Of a stretch of 64,000 nucleotides of DNA, positions 46,991 through 56,400 are shown in pieces (position 1 is the first letter of the stretch; each line of letters opens with the position of its first letter). The notes beneath the pieces were generated by a model that was given only the letters and a program-made list of their open reading frames with translations, had not been told where the DNA came from and made no database searches. This stretch comes from Pantoea sp. GD03673 (GTDB taxonomy: Bacteria; Pseudomonadota; Gammaproteobacteria; Enterobacterales; Enterobacteriaceae): positions 124,001 through 188,000 of the forward strand of contig NZ_JAOCKJ010000007.1 in assembly GCF_029844725.1 (NCBI RefSeq), in the 5' to 3' direction. The position numbers and the translations under genes are program-made.

Positions 46991-47554
46991 GTGCCTGTTG
47001 CCACTCTTCGCCTGCTCAATCTGCTGACGCTGCTGGCCTGGCCGCTGCTGGTCTGGCTGGCACTGACCCAGCCACGCTGGCAGGGACTTTTCTGGCTGCT
47101 GGCGCTGCTGTTTGGCCTGCGCTGGCTGCAACTTCGGCGTCAGCAAAATGCCATGGGCGCGGTCATGGGCTGGCTGGCGCTGCTCGGCGCGCTGCTCTGT
47201 GTCAGCAGCCAGCTGTTACGCGCCCGGCACCTGCTGCTCTGGTATCCGGTGGCGGTCAATCTGGCGATGCTGCTGGTGTTTGGTGCCTCGCTCTGGAGCG
47301 CAATGCCGCTGGTGGAACGTCTCGCCCGGCTGCGTGAGCCGGACCTTCCTGCCGCCGCAGTGCCGTACACCCGCCGCGTCACCCAAATCTGGTGTCTGTT
47401 TTTTATCGGCAATGGCAGCATGGCGCTCTATACCTGTCTGAATGGCGATCTGCGGCTCTGGACGTTGTGGAACGGCGGCATCAGCTACCTGCTCATCGCC
47501 GCGCTGATGGGGGCCGAATGGGGAGTACGTCAGCGCATGAGGCGAAAAGGATGA
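46991..47554 (+). CDS. apeG: APE-cluster membrane protein (COG4648)
   Basis: A 187-residue Leu-rich membrane protein with about five or six hydrophobic segments (LLNLLTLLAWPLLVWLALTQ, AVMGWLALLGALLCVSS). It begins at GTG 46991, 6 bases after apeF, and ends in ATGA overlapping apeH. Found in APE clusters generally; role unknown, perhaps recruiting the soluble enzymes to the membrane. Confidence 0.85.
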   Translation: MPVATLRLLNLLTLLAWPLLVWLALTQPRWQGLFWLLALLFGLRWLQLRRQQNAMGAVMGWLALLGALLCVSSQLLRARHLLLWYPVAVNLAMLLVFGASLWSAMPLVERLARLREPDLPAAAVPYTRRVTQIWCLFFIGNGSMALYTCLNGDLRLWTLWNGGISYLLIAALMGAEWGVRQRMRRKG

Positions 47555-48870
47555 GGGTGGCCGACTGGCTGACGGGAGACGACCGCGAGGTCGCCTGGCG
47601 CGGCAAACAACCGCTGATGCTCAGCGCGATGCATCGTCAGGTACGGGCGCTCAGCCAGCGCCTGATGGCACAGCCAGGCAGGCACTGGGCGCTCTGTTTT
47701 GATGACAGCTACCGTTTTTGTGTGGCGCTGCTGGCATGCTGGTACGCCGGTAAAACGCCGGTGATGCCGGGTCACAGCCGTGCCGCGCTGCTGGACGAGA
47801 TGCAGCCGCGACTGGATGGCGTACTCTGCGATATACCGCTGGCGGTCACGCTGCCGCTGCTGGCATGGGATGACGCAGAAGCAGAAGGCCGGTTGCCGCC
47901 GCTGCCGGGAGCAGCAGAGCTGGTGCTCTTTACCTCGGGTTCCACCGGTACACCGCGTCAGGTGGTGAAGTCACTGGCGGTGATGGAGTTAGAGAGCCGC
48001 TGGCTAAGTGCGCTGTGGGGTGAACCGCTGCAGGGGTGCCGGATTATCGCCTCGGTCAGCCATCAGCATCTCTACGGTTTATCGTTTCGGGTTTTTCTGC
48101 CGATGATGCTCAGGCTGCCGTTTGCCGCCCAGCCGCTGTTTTACGGTGAACAGCTGGCCGGGCTTCCGCGCGACGGTCGTTATGCGTTTATCAGCAGCCC
48201 GGCCTTTTTATCGCGGCTGGACAATACGCCTGACGCCCCCGCCTGTGAACTGATTGTTTCGGCCGGTGGCGCACTGCGCGGGTCGGATGCGGACCAGGTC
48301 TGGCAGCGCTTTGGCTGTCAGGTCAGTGAAATTTACGGCAGCACCGAAACCGGCATTCTGGCCTGGCGCCAGCGCGATCGTGAGGCGACGCCGTGGCGCT
48401 GCTTCCCGGCAGTCAGGCTGGAGCAGGTGACACCCGGGCGCTGGCAGGTCTGGTCGCCGCTGATTGCCGATGACCGTGGCCTGCCACTCGACGATCGGCT
48501 GAATATGCAGCCGGACGGCGGATTTCAGCTGGCAGGACGTCACGACCGCATCGTGAAAATCGGCGATAAGCGCATCTCGTTAAGCGAGATCGAGCGCCGT
48601 CTGACTGATTTGCCGGAAATCGAGGATGCCGCAGCGCTGCTGGTGACGCGTCATGAGCGTCAGGCCATTGGCGTCGTGCTGTCGCTGAACAGCGCGCTGG
48701 ATGACGCGGCGCTGCATCAGCGCAGGCAGCAGTGGAAGCGCCAGCTGCAGCGCTGGCTGGAACCGCTGGCGATACCGCGCTACTGGCGGGTTGTCGCCAC
48801 CATTCCGGTCACCCCCCAAAGCAAACGCGCCTGGCCGCAAATAGAGGAACTTTTTCATGTTACCGATTGA
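47551..48870 (+). CDS. apeH: APE aryl/acyl-activating AMP ligase
   Basis: An adenylate-forming ligase of 439 residues. The P-loop LVLFTSGSTGTPRQVVK, the EIYGSTETGILAWRQ motif, the DDRLNMQPDGGFQLAGRHD hinge region and the K(I)GDKRISLSEIE C-terminal motif are intact. Predicted to activate the aromatic starter (4-hydroxybenzoate type) and load it on an ACP. Start ATG 47551 overlaps the apeG stop. Confidence 0.9.
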   Translation: MRVADWLTGDDREVAWRGKQPLMLSAMHRQVRALSQRLMAQPGRHWALCFDDSYRFCVALLACWYAGKTPVMPGHSRAALLDEMQPRLDGVLCDIPLAVTLPLLAWDDAEAEGRLPPLPGAAELVLFTSGSTGTPRQVVKSLAVMELESRWLSALWGEPLQGCRIIASVSHQHLYGLSFRVFLPMMLRLPFAAQPLFYGEQLAGLPRDGRYAFISSPAFLSRLDNTPDAPACELIVSAGGALRGSDADQVWQRFGCQVSEIYGSTETGILAWRQRDREATPWRCFPAVRLEQVTPGRWQVWSPLIADDRGLPLDDRLNMQPDGGFQLAGRHDRIVKIGDKRISLSEIERRLTDLPEIEDAAALLVTRHERQAIGVVLSLNSALDDAALHQRRQQWKRQLQRWLEPLAIPRYWRVVATIPVTPQSKRAWPQIEELFHVTD

Positions 48871-49204
48871 ACGCAGCCGGGTGCTGCAGGCTGACAGCGT
48901 CACGCTGACCCTGCAGATTGACGCCGGACTGTTCTGGTTCCGGGGCCATTTCCCGACCCTGCCGATTCTGCCCGGCGTGGCGCAGCTCGACTGGGTGATG
49001 CACTACGGGGTGTCACTGCTTGCACCCGGCAAACAGTTTGCCGCCATTGAAAACATTAAATTTCAGCAGCCGGTGACACCTGACTCGCTGTTACAGCTGC
49101 GTCTTGAGTGGGACGCGGCAAAATCGCGCCTGAGCTTTCGTTACAGCCTGCTGAGTGACGACGGTGAGCAGAGCGCGAGCAGCGGGAAGATCGCGCTGTG
49201 TTAA
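48857..49204 (+). CDS. apeI: APE hot-dog dehydratase
   Basis: A 115-residue FabA/FabZ-like hot-dog protein with the catalytic-loop motif FRGHFPTLPILPGVAQLDW. It dehydrates 3-hydroxyacyl-ACP intermediates, probably together with ApeP. Overlaps apeH by 14 bases and apeJ by 7. Confidence 0.88.
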   Translation: MLPIERSRVLQADSVTLTLQIDAGLFWFRGHFPTLPILPGVAQLDWVMHYGVSLLAPGKQFAAIENIKFQQPVTPDSLLQLRLEWDAAKSRLSFRYSLLSDDGEQSASSGKIALC

Positions 49205-50907
49205 GCGCCGCGTTTTCACCCTGCGTGGTGATCCCCTGCTATAACCACGGTGCGATGATGGCGTCAGTGCTGGCGCGGCTGGCCCCCTTTAATCTGCCGG
49301 TGATCGTGGTCGATGACGGCAGCGATGCAGCCACCCGGCTTCAGCTGGCAACGCTCAACGCCCCGCAGCTCAGCCTGCTGCGGCTCGACAGCAATCAGGG
49401 CAAAGGCGCGGCGGTGATCCACGGCCTGCGGGCCGCAGCGGCACGCGGCTTCACCCATGCGGTACAGCTCGACGCGGACGGCCAGCATCAGGTGGAAGAT
49501 CTGCCGCTGATGCTGGCGGAAGCGGCGCACTATCCCGAGGCGCTGATCTCCGGTCAGCCGCGCTATGACGATTCGATCCCCAAATCCCGCCTTTACGGTC
49601 GTTACATCACGCATTTCTGGGTCTGGATTGAAACGCTGTCGCTGTCCATCCGCGACAGCATGTGCGGTTTCCGGGTCTATCCGCTGGCCGCAACGTTAGC
49701 GCTGTGCGACCGACGGGCTATCGGGCAGCGCATGGATTTCGACACCGAGATCATGGTGCGGCTCTACTGGCAGGGCACCCGCAGTCGCTTTATCCCGACC
49801 CGCGTCACCTATCCCGCCAGCGGGCTGTCGCACTTTGATGCGCTCTATGACAACCTGCGTATCTCGTGGATGCACACCCGGCTCTTCTTCGGCATGCTGC
49901 CGCGCATTCCCCGTCTGCTGGCGATGCGCAAACCGCCAGCGCACTGGTCTGTGGAAACGGAGCGGCGCGGGCAGTGGGGATTACGCTTTATGCTGGCGGT
50001 CTATCGCTATGGCGGCCGGTTGCCTTTCACGCTGCTGCTCTGGCCGGTCGTGGCGGTTTACTGGCTGAGCGGTCAGCGCGCTCGCACTGCCTCCCGACAG
50101 TGGCTGGCGCAGGTGACAACCGCCGCGCAGCAGCGCCAGATTGCATTACCTCCGCGGCTGAACAGCTACCGCCATTTCCTGCGTTTCGCCGGGGCGATGC
50201 TGGATAAAGTCGCCAGCTGGCGCGGCGATCTGCGCTGGGGGCGGGATATCGATTTTGCGCCAGGGGCGGAAGCGGTGATCCGTGCGCCTGCGCCGCAGGG
50301 CAAACTGATTCTCGCTTCCCATCTTGGTGACATCGAAGCCTGTCGTGCGATGGCGCAGCAGGTCAGCGGGCTGGTGATTAATGCGCTGGTTTTTACCGAC
50401 AATGCCCGGCGTTTTCGGGCCGTACTGGAAACCATCGCTCCGCAGGCGGGCGTGAATCTGATGCCGGTCAGCGATATCGGACCGGAGACGGCCATCCTGC
50501 TGCAACAGAAACTGGATGCAGGGGAATGGGTGGCGATTGTCGGCGATCGCACGGCGGTGAATCCGCAGCGCGGCGGCGAACGGCGGGTGATCTGGAGCGA
50601 CTTTCTGGGCCGTGCCGCCCCCTTTCCGCAGGGACCGTTTGTGCTGGCGGCCGCGTTGCGCTGTCCGGTGCTGCTGATGTTTGCGCTGCAGCAACAGGGT
50701 AAACTGCGCATTCACTGTGAGCCGTTTGCCGATCCGCTGCTGTTGCCACGGGCGCAGCGTCAGCAGGCGCTGCAACAGGCGGTCGATCGTTACGCGGCGC
50801 GGCTGGCTCATTACGCGCTGCTGGCTCCGCTCGACTGGTTCAACTTTTTCGATTTCTGGACGCTGCCTGATCAACAGGCGCACCACAAGGAGTCTGACCA
50901 TGACTGA
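49198..50907 (+). CDS. apeJ: APE glycosyltransferase-acyltransferase fusion
   Basis: A 569-residue two-domain protein. Residues about 1-240 are a GT-A family 2 glycosyltransferase (PCVVIPCYNHGAMMASVL, VDDGSDAATR, QLDADGQHQVEDLP, SMCGFRVYP). A membrane-associated linker follows (around PFTLLLWPVVAVYWLSGQR). Residues about 310-560 are a lipid A acyltransferase (LpxL)-like domain with HLGDIEACRAMA and GDRTAV. It starts at GTG 49198. Likely links the polyene to a sugar/lipid anchor. Confidence 0.88.
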   Translation: MLSAAFSPCVVIPCYNHGAMMASVLARLAPFNLPVIVVDDGSDAATRLQLATLNAPQLSLLRLDSNQGKGAAVIHGLRAAAARGFTHAVQLDADGQHQVEDLPLMLAEAAHYPEALISGQPRYDDSIPKSRLYGRYITHFWVWIETLSLSIRDSMCGFRVYPLAATLALCDRRAIGQRMDFDTEIMVRLYWQGTRSRFIPTRVTYPASGLSHFDALYDNLRISWMHTRLFFGMLPRIPRLLAMRKPPAHWSVETERRGQWGLRFMLAVYRYGGRLPFTLLLWPVVAVYWLSGQRARTASRQWLAQVTTAAQQRQIALPPRLNSYRHFLRFAGAMLDKVASWRGDLRWGRDIDFAPGAEAVIRAPAPQGKLILASHLGDIEACRAMAQQVSGLVINALVFTDNARRFRAVLETIAPQAGVNLMPVSDIGPETAILLQQKLDAGEWVAIVGDRTAVNPQRGGERRVIWSDFLGRAAPFPQGPFVLAAALRCPVLLMFALQQQGKLRIHCEPFADPLLLPRAQRQQALQQAVDRYAARLAHYALLAPLDWFNFFDFWTLPDQQAHHKESDHD

Positions 50908-51313
50908 ACATCATGCTGAAGTCGTGCTGACCGTCTCATTCCACGACTGCGATCCCATGGGCGTGGTCTGGCACGGGAACTATTTCCGCTTTTTCGAAGT
51001 CGCGCGTGAAGCCCTGCTGCGCAACATTAACTACAGCTATGCCGAGATGGCCGCCAGCGGCTATGTCTGGCCGGTGGTGGACACGCGGGTCAAATATCGC
51101 CAGCCCCTGCGCTGCGAAGAGACGATTCGCGTCAGCGCACGGATTACGGAATATGAGAACCGCCTGCGCATCGACTATGAAGTGCGAAACGCAGCCGGTC
51201 AGATCACCACCAAAGCGCATACCCTGCAGGTGGCGGTTGAGCAGGAGAGTCAGGCGTTATGCTTTGTTTCGCCGGACATTTTACTGGAACGTTTAGGAGT
51301 GAAAGGATGCTGA
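50900..51313 (+). CDS. apeK: APE thioesterase (4-hydroxybenzoyl-CoA thioesterase type)
   Basis: A 137-residue hot-dog thioesterase with the 4HBT signature FHDCDPMGVVWHGNYFRFFEVAREALL, whose Asp is the catalytic residue. AAGGAGT lies upstream of the ATG at 50900, which is inside the end of apeJ. It may release or proofread stalled acyl chains. Confidence 0.9.
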   Translation: MTEHHAEVVLTVSFHDCDPMGVVWHGNYFRFFEVAREALLRNINYSYAEMAASGYVWPVVDTRVKYRQPLRCEETIRVSARITEYENRLRIDYEVRNAAGQITTKAHTLQVAVEQESQALCFVSPDILLERLGVKGC

Positions 51314-51915
51314 AAATAGTGCTTACCAGCCTGCTGCTGTGGGCCAGTGCTGCCAGCGCGGTGACGCTGGATCAGCTGCAACAGCGTTTTGCCAGCCAGC
51401 CAGTCATCCGGGCAGACTTTACCCAGACGCGCACTATTGCGGGTATGCGTCAGCCGCTGGTGTCGCACGGGCAGATGCTGATCGCCCGCGAGCAGGGGTT
51501 GTGGTGGCATCAGCAGACGCCGTTTGTGATGACGCTGCTGCTGGATGACAAACGCATGGTGCAGAGCCTCAGCGGCCAGAAGCCACAGGTGATCACCGCC
51601 GACAGCAATCCGCAGATGTTCCAGTTCAACCATCTGCTGCGGGCGCTGTTTCAGGCCGATCAGAAGGTGCTGAACGAGAACTTTACGGTGGCCTTCAGCG
51701 ATCGCGGCAACGGCGCCTGGACGCTGGATCTCACGCCGAAAGCTGCGCCGCTGAACAAAATTTTCAACCGTATTTCGCTGGCGGGCAATGCGTTTCTGGA
51801 CAGCATTAAGCTTGATGATAAGCAGGGCGATAAAACGCTGATTCAGCTCAGCAACACCCGCATTGCGCCGCCGCAGTTAAGCGACGAGGAGCAGGCGCGT
51901 TTTGCCGGGCCGTAA
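51307..51915 (+). CDS. apeL: APE LolA-like periplasmic carrier
   Basis: A 202-residue exported protein: signal peptide MLKIVLTSLLLWASAASA, then a LolA/outer-membrane-lipoprotein-carrier-like domain (FTQTRTIAGMRQPLVSHGQM, GLWWHQQTPFVMTLLLDD). Together with ApeM and ApeN it probably moves the lipidated polyene across the periplasm. It overlaps apeM by 14 bases. Confidence 0.88.
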   Translation: MLKIVLTSLLLWASAASAVTLDQLQQRFASQPVIRADFTQTRTIAGMRQPLVSHGQMLIAREQGLWWHQQTPFVMTLLLDDKRMVQSLSGQKPQVITADSNPQMFQFNHLLRALFQADQKVLNENFTVAFSDRGNGAWTLDLTPKAAPLNKIFNRISLAGNAFLDSIKLDDKQGDKTLIQLSNTRIAPPQLSDEEQARFAGP

Positions 51916-54208
51916 CGATCGGCTGCTGGCGTGGGTGTGGTTCGCGCTCTGTCTGCTGCTGGCGGTGGCGCTCGCCGTTCTGCTGCCGCGCAGCCAGCTC
52001 AACAGCAGCGTGCTGGCGCTGCTGCCGCAGCACAATCTGGGCGCGGCACCGCCTGCACTGCAGCAGGGCTTTATGCAGCGACTGGATCGCCAGATGGTGT
52101 GGCTGGTTTCACCCGGTCAGCAGGACGATCCGCAGGTCGCTGCCTGGTGGCTGGCTCAGCTGCGTGCGCTGCCTGAGCTGAAACAGGTGCAGGGCGATCT
52201 TGATGCGCAACAGCAGCAAAAGTGGGGCCGTTTTGCCTGGCAACACCGTAACGGGCTGATTGATGAGGCGACACGCAGCCGGTTGCAGAACGGCGGCGGG
52301 GCGCAGGCAGACTGGCTGCTGTCTCAGCTCTTTTCGGCCTTCTCGGGTGTCAGCAGCAAAGAGCTACAGGGCGATCCCCTGATGCTGGTGCGCGGTTCGC
52401 AGCTGGCGCTGGCCCGCAACGCCGGGCGCATGACGCTGCACGACGGCTGGCTCACCGTTAAGGATGAGCAGGGGCAGCAGTGGTATTTTCTGCATGGCGA
52501 ACTGGCGAACAACGCCTTCAGCATGGCGCAAAGTCATGCGCTGGTGAAGCGGCTCAGTGCGCTGGAGCAGCAGCTTAAAAGCCGCTGGCCGCAGGCGAAA
52601 CTGCTGACGCGGGGCACGGTACTGTTCAGCGACAACGCCAGCCAGCGCGCTCAGCATGACGTCAAAACGCTGGGCAGTGTGACGCTGGGTGGCGTTGTCC
52701 TGCTGGTGCTGCTGGTGTTCCGCTCACTGCGTCCGCTGTTGCTGACGGTCACGTCTGTGGCAACCGGCGCGATGGCGGGCACGGTGATGACGCTGCTTTG
52801 CTTCGGTGAACTGCATCTGATGACGCTGGTCATGAGTCTGAGTATTGTCGGCATCTCGGCAGACTACACCCTCTATTATCTCACCGAACGCATGGTTCAC
52901 GGCGATCAGCAGACGGCCTGGCAAAGTCTGCGAAAAGTCCGCGGCACGCTGCTGCTGGCACTGGCGACCACCGCTATCGCCTGGCTACTGATGCTGCTGG
53001 CCCCCTTTCCGGGGCTGCGTCAGCTGGCGGTGTTTGCCGCCAGCGGCTTAACGGCTTCCTGCCTGACGGTCATTCTGATCTATCCGTGGCTGGTGCGCGG
53101 ATTACCGGTGCGCCCGGTGCCGCTGATGGTGCCACTGGCACGCTGGATCGCCGCCTGGCGTCGCCAGCGCGGGCTGCGCATCGGATTACCCGTAGCGATG
53201 GCCCTGTTCGCACTGGCCGGTATCGCTCAGCTCAGGGTGGATGATGATATCGCGCATCTGCAAAGTGCGCCTGCGCAGCTGCTGGAGCAGGATCGCCAGC
53301 TGGCCACCCTGACCGGCCAGCGCGCCGATCAGACCTGGTTTGTGGTCTGGGGCGATGACGCACAGCAGACGCTGCAGCGGCTGGAAAAACTGACACCGGA
53401 TCTGCATGAGGCACAGCAGCAGGGCTGGCTGCAACGCTATCGTCTGCTGCCGTTGCAGTCGCTGGCGCAGCAGCAGCAGGATCTGCAGCTGCTGAAACAG
53501 GCCACCCCGACGATTGCGGCCCGCCTGCAGCAGGCGGGCATTGCGCTTGCCGCGCCGGACCTGACTCCGATGCCGGTAACGCCGGAGGCCTGGCTGACAA
53601 GTCCGCTGAGTGAAGGGTGGCGGCTACTGTGGCTGACGCTGCCGGACGGGCGCAGTGGCGTATTGATCCCCACCAGCGGCGTAAAAAACAGTGCGGCACT
53701 TGCCGCGCTGGCTGAACGGCATCCGGGCGTCAGCTGGATCGATCGCAAAGCGAGCTACGATTCGCTGTTCAGCTTCTGGCGGAGCTTACTGAGCGGCTTA
53801 CTGGCGCTGGCGCTGCTGCTGATTACCCTGAGTTTTGTGATACGGCTGGGGTTAACGGCGGGCCTGCGCAGCGCACTGCCGTCGGTGCTGTCGCTGGCGA
53901 TGGCGCTGGCCACGCTGGGCTGGATCGGCGCGTCGCTGAACCTGTTTGCGCTGCTGGCGCTGATTCTGGTGCTGGGTATTGGCATCAACTACACGCTGTT
54001 TTTCAGTAACCCGCAGGGGACGCCGCTGACCTCAATGCTGGCGGTATCGCTGGCGATGATCACCACGTTACTGACGCTGGGTATGCTGGTATTCAGCAGC
54101 ACCAGCGCAATCGCCAGTTTTGGCACTGTATTGTGCAGCGGCATTTTCAGCGCCTTCCTGCTGTCGCCGCTGGCGATGCGACCCACCCGATCAAGGAGTA
54201 AACGATGA
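51902..54208 (+). CDS. apeM: APE MMPL/RND-family exporter
   Basis: A 768-residue MMPL-type transporter with two repeats. Each repeat has a first helix (VWFALCLLLAVALAVLLPRS; RIGLPVAMALFALAGIAQ), a large periplasmic loop and a cluster of five helices (VMSLSIVGISADYTLYYLTE; LILVLGIGINYTLFF). The initiating codon is TTG 51902 within the end of apeL. Likely inner-membrane exporter of the APE glycolipid. Confidence 0.9.
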   Translation: MPGRNDRLLAWVWFALCLLLAVALAVLLPRSQLNSSVLALLPQHNLGAAPPALQQGFMQRLDRQMVWLVSPGQQDDPQVAAWWLAQLRALPELKQVQGDLDAQQQQKWGRFAWQHRNGLIDEATRSRLQNGGGAQADWLLSQLFSAFSGVSSKELQGDPLMLVRGSQLALARNAGRMTLHDGWLTVKDEQGQQWYFLHGELANNAFSMAQSHALVKRLSALEQQLKSRWPQAKLLTRGTVLFSDNASQRAQHDVKTLGSVTLGGVVLLVLLVFRSLRPLLLTVTSVATGAMAGTVMTLLCFGELHLMTLVMSLSIVGISADYTLYYLTERMVHGDQQTAWQSLRKVRGTLLLALATTAIAWLLMLLAPFPGLRQLAVFAASGLTASCLTVILIYPWLVRGLPVRPVPLMVPLARWIAAWRRQRGLRIGLPVAMALFALAGIAQLRVDDDIAHLQSAPAQLLEQDRQLATLTGQRADQTWFVVWGDDAQQTLQRLEKLTPDLHEAQQQGWLQRYRLLPLQSLAQQQQDLQLLKQATPTIAARLQQAGIALAAPDLTPMPVTPEAWLTSPLSEGWRLLWLTLPDGRSGVLIPTSGVKNSAALAALAERHPGVSWIDRKASYDSLFSFWRSLLSGLLALALLLITLSFVIRLGLTAGLRSALPSVLSLAMALATLGWIGASLNLFALLALILVLGIGINYTLFFSNPQGTPLTSMLAVSLAMITTLLTLGMLVFSSTSAIASFGTVLCSGIFSAFLLSPLAMRPTRSRSKR

Positions 54209-54777
54209 TCCGCGCCGCACTTATTCTGCTGACGGCTCTGCTGCTCAGCGCCTGTGCCGGACCGGCACCCGATAGCAGCCGTCCCACTGCCTGGCTGAAA
54301 CCGGGTGTGAAAGTTACGCTGCCAGCGCCCGGCATCCGCCCCGCCTTTCAGCAGCAGCAGTTGCTGACCGGTCAGGTTAAAGGCCAGAGTCAGTCCCTGC
54401 TGGTGCTGCTTAGCGCCGATGAACAGCAAATCGATCTGGCCGGACTCTCCTCGGTGGGTATACGGCTGTTCAGCCTGCGCTACGACGCCAGCGGCATTCA
54501 CACGCAGCAACTGATGCCGCTGCCGCAGATGCCGCCCGCCAGTCAGGTGCTGGCGGATATCATGCTCAGCTACTGGCCGCTGGCGGTGTGGCAAAAACAG
54601 CTGCCGCCAGGCTGGACGCTGCAGGATCGGGGATTAAAGCGACGTCTGATGGATGCCGATAACCAGCTGGTAACCGAAATTGATTATCTGCAACGCGGAA
54701 ATCAGCGCCAGCCGATCAGCATTCAGCAGCATGCCTTTGGCTATCAGATCCGCATTCAACATCTGGACGCCTCATGA
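54205..54777 (+). CDS. apeN: APE-cluster lipoprotein (DUF3261)
   Basis: A 190-residue lipoprotein: MIRAALILLTALLLSAC with lipobox Cys17, then a DUF3261 domain with VKGQSQSLLVLLSADEQQ and ADIMLSYWPLAVWQKQLP, resembling the outer-membrane acceptor LolB in size and place. Overlaps both neighbours by 4 bases. Confidence 0.87.
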   Translation: MIRAALILLTALLLSACAGPAPDSSRPTAWLKPGVKVTLPAPGIRPAFQQQQLLTGQVKGQSQSLLVLLSADEQQIDLAGLSSVGIRLFSLRYDASGIHTQQLMPLPQMPPASQVLADIMLSYWPLAVWQKQLPPGWTLQDRGLKRRLMDADNQLVTEIDYLQRGNQRQPISIQQHAFGYQIRIQHLDAS

Positions 54778-55934
54778 TTTACATCTCTGCCATCGGCATG
54801 CTGAATGCCCTGGGTAACGACAATCAGCAGATTGTGGCGAGCCTGAAAAAGGGTGAGGCACCCGGCATGCAGCCGCGTCATGGCTGGCTGAGCGGCGATC
54901 GCACCTGCTGGCTTGGCCGGGTGGACGGCGAGCTGCCGCCGATTCCAGACGCACTGAGTGCGCACAACACCCGCAATAACCAGCTGCTGCTGGCGGCGCT
55001 GGCACAGATTCGCCCGGCGCTTGACGCGGCGATTACGCGCTATGGTGCCAGCAGAATCGCCATTGTGCTGGGGACCAGCACCTCGGGGGTGGACGAGGGC
55101 GATCAGCAGATTTGCGGCAGCCAGCCCGAATATCACTACCAGATGCAGGAGCTGGGCGATCCTTCCCGTTTTCTGGCTCACTATCTGCAGCTGGATGGCC
55201 CGGCCTATACCATCTCCACCGCCTGCTCCTCCAGCGCCCGCGCCATTATCAGCGGTGAACGGCTCATCGCGGCGGGACTGGCAGATGTGGCGCTGGTGGG
55301 CGGTGCGGACTCGCTGAGCCGGATGCCGATTAACGGCTTCGACAGTCTGGAGTCGCTCTCGGAACGCCGCTGTGCGCCATTCAGCCGCGATCGTGACGGC
55401 ATCTCGATCGGCGAAGGGGCCGCGCTGATGCTGCTGACGCGCGAACCGCAGCCGCTGGCGCTGCTGGGCGTTGGCGAGTCCTCTGATGCCTGGCACATGT
55501 CCGCGCCTCACCCGCAGGGTGAGGGGGCTGAACGGGCGATGCGCATGGCGCTGCAGCAGGCGAACCTGTTGCCGCAGCAGATGGGTTATATCAATCTGCA
55601 TGGCACAGCGACGCCGCTGAACGATCAGATGGAAGCCGCCGTGATAGCGCGTCTGTGCGGCAATGCGGTGCCGTGCAGCTCAACCAAACATCTGACCGGC
55701 CATACGCTCGGTGCAGCGGGGGTGTGTGAAGCCGCTCTCAGTGCGCTGATTCTGCAGGACAATCTGCCGCTGCCCGCGCAGGATTTCAGTGAGGCGGCGC
55801 AGGATGAGACGCTGCCAGATTGTGGCCTGCTGTTACAGCCGCAGCGGCTGCAACGGCCTGTCATCGCCTCTAATTCTTTCGCCTTTGGCGGTAATAACAC
55901 CTGTCTGATTCTGGGACGGCCCGATCATGATTAA
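54774..55934 (+). CDS. apeO: APE beta-ketoacyl synthase
   Basis: A 386-residue FabB/FabF-like ketosynthase. Catalytic Cys151 in ISTACSSSARA, His in NLHGTATPLNDQMEA and His in TKHLTGHTLGAAGVCEA complete the triad. The C-terminal SNSFAFGGNN is standard. It likely pairs with ApeC as ketosynthase/chain-length-factor. Confidence 0.92.
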   Translation: MIYISAIGMLNALGNDNQQIVASLKKGEAPGMQPRHGWLSGDRTCWLGRVDGELPPIPDALSAHNTRNNQLLLAALAQIRPALDAAITRYGASRIAIVLGTSTSGVDEGDQQICGSQPEYHYQMQELGDPSRFLAHYLQLDGPAYTISTACSSSARAIISGERLIAAGLADVALVGGADSLSRMPINGFDSLESLSERRCAPFSRDRDGISIGEGAALMLLTREPQPLALLGVGESSDAWHMSAPHPQGEGAERAMRMALQQANLLPQQMGYINLHGTATPLNDQMEAAVIARLCGNAVPCSSTKHLTGHTLGAAGVCEAALSALILQDNLPLPAQDFSEAAQDETLPDCGLLLQPQRLQRPVIASNSFAFGGNNTCLILGRPDHD

Positions 55935-56400
55935 TTCTCCCGCGGCGCTCTGGCTGCCGCACGCTACACCAATGCTGTTGCTCGATCAGCTGATCGCCGT
56001 TGATGACGAGCAGGTTCACTGTCAGGTATCGACCTGCGCCGGGGGCGTACTGACGCCATTCCTGACGCCACAGGGTGAACTGCCCGCCTGGTTTGGCGTT
56101 GAGATGATGGCGCAGACCGTAGGGGTCTGGTCGGGCTGGCATGCAAAGCAGGGCGGCGCAACTCTGATTCCGCCCGGTATGCTGCTGGGTGGGCGCGGCT
56201 GGCGGGCAGAGCAGCCCCTGTTTCCCGCCAATGCCACGCTGGATATCCGAATGACGCTGCTGGTGCGCGACGATCGCATGGGCAGCTTTGAGGGCGACAT
56301 TCGTTACGGCACGCAGCGGCTTGCCAGCGGTCGCCTGAACACGTATCAACCCAATGGAGCAGAGTTACAGCAATTAATGTCACAAGGAAATCAGCCATGA
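55927..56400 (+). CDS. apeP: APE hot-dog dehydratase 2
   Basis: A 157-residue hot-dog dehydratase of the FabZ-like type used in APE and flexirubin clusters: LPHATPMLLLDQLIAVDDEQ at the start and WFGVEMMAQTVGVWSGWHA on the long helix. Overlaps apeO by 8 bases and apeQ by 4. Confidence 0.9.
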   Translation: MINSPAALWLPHATPMLLLDQLIAVDDEQVHCQVSTCAGGVLTPFLTPQGELPAWFGVEMMAQTVGVWSGWHAKQGGATLIPPGMLLGGRGWRAEQPLFPANATLDIRMTLLVRDDRMGSFEGDIRYGTQRLASGRLNTYQPNGAELQQLMSQGNQP

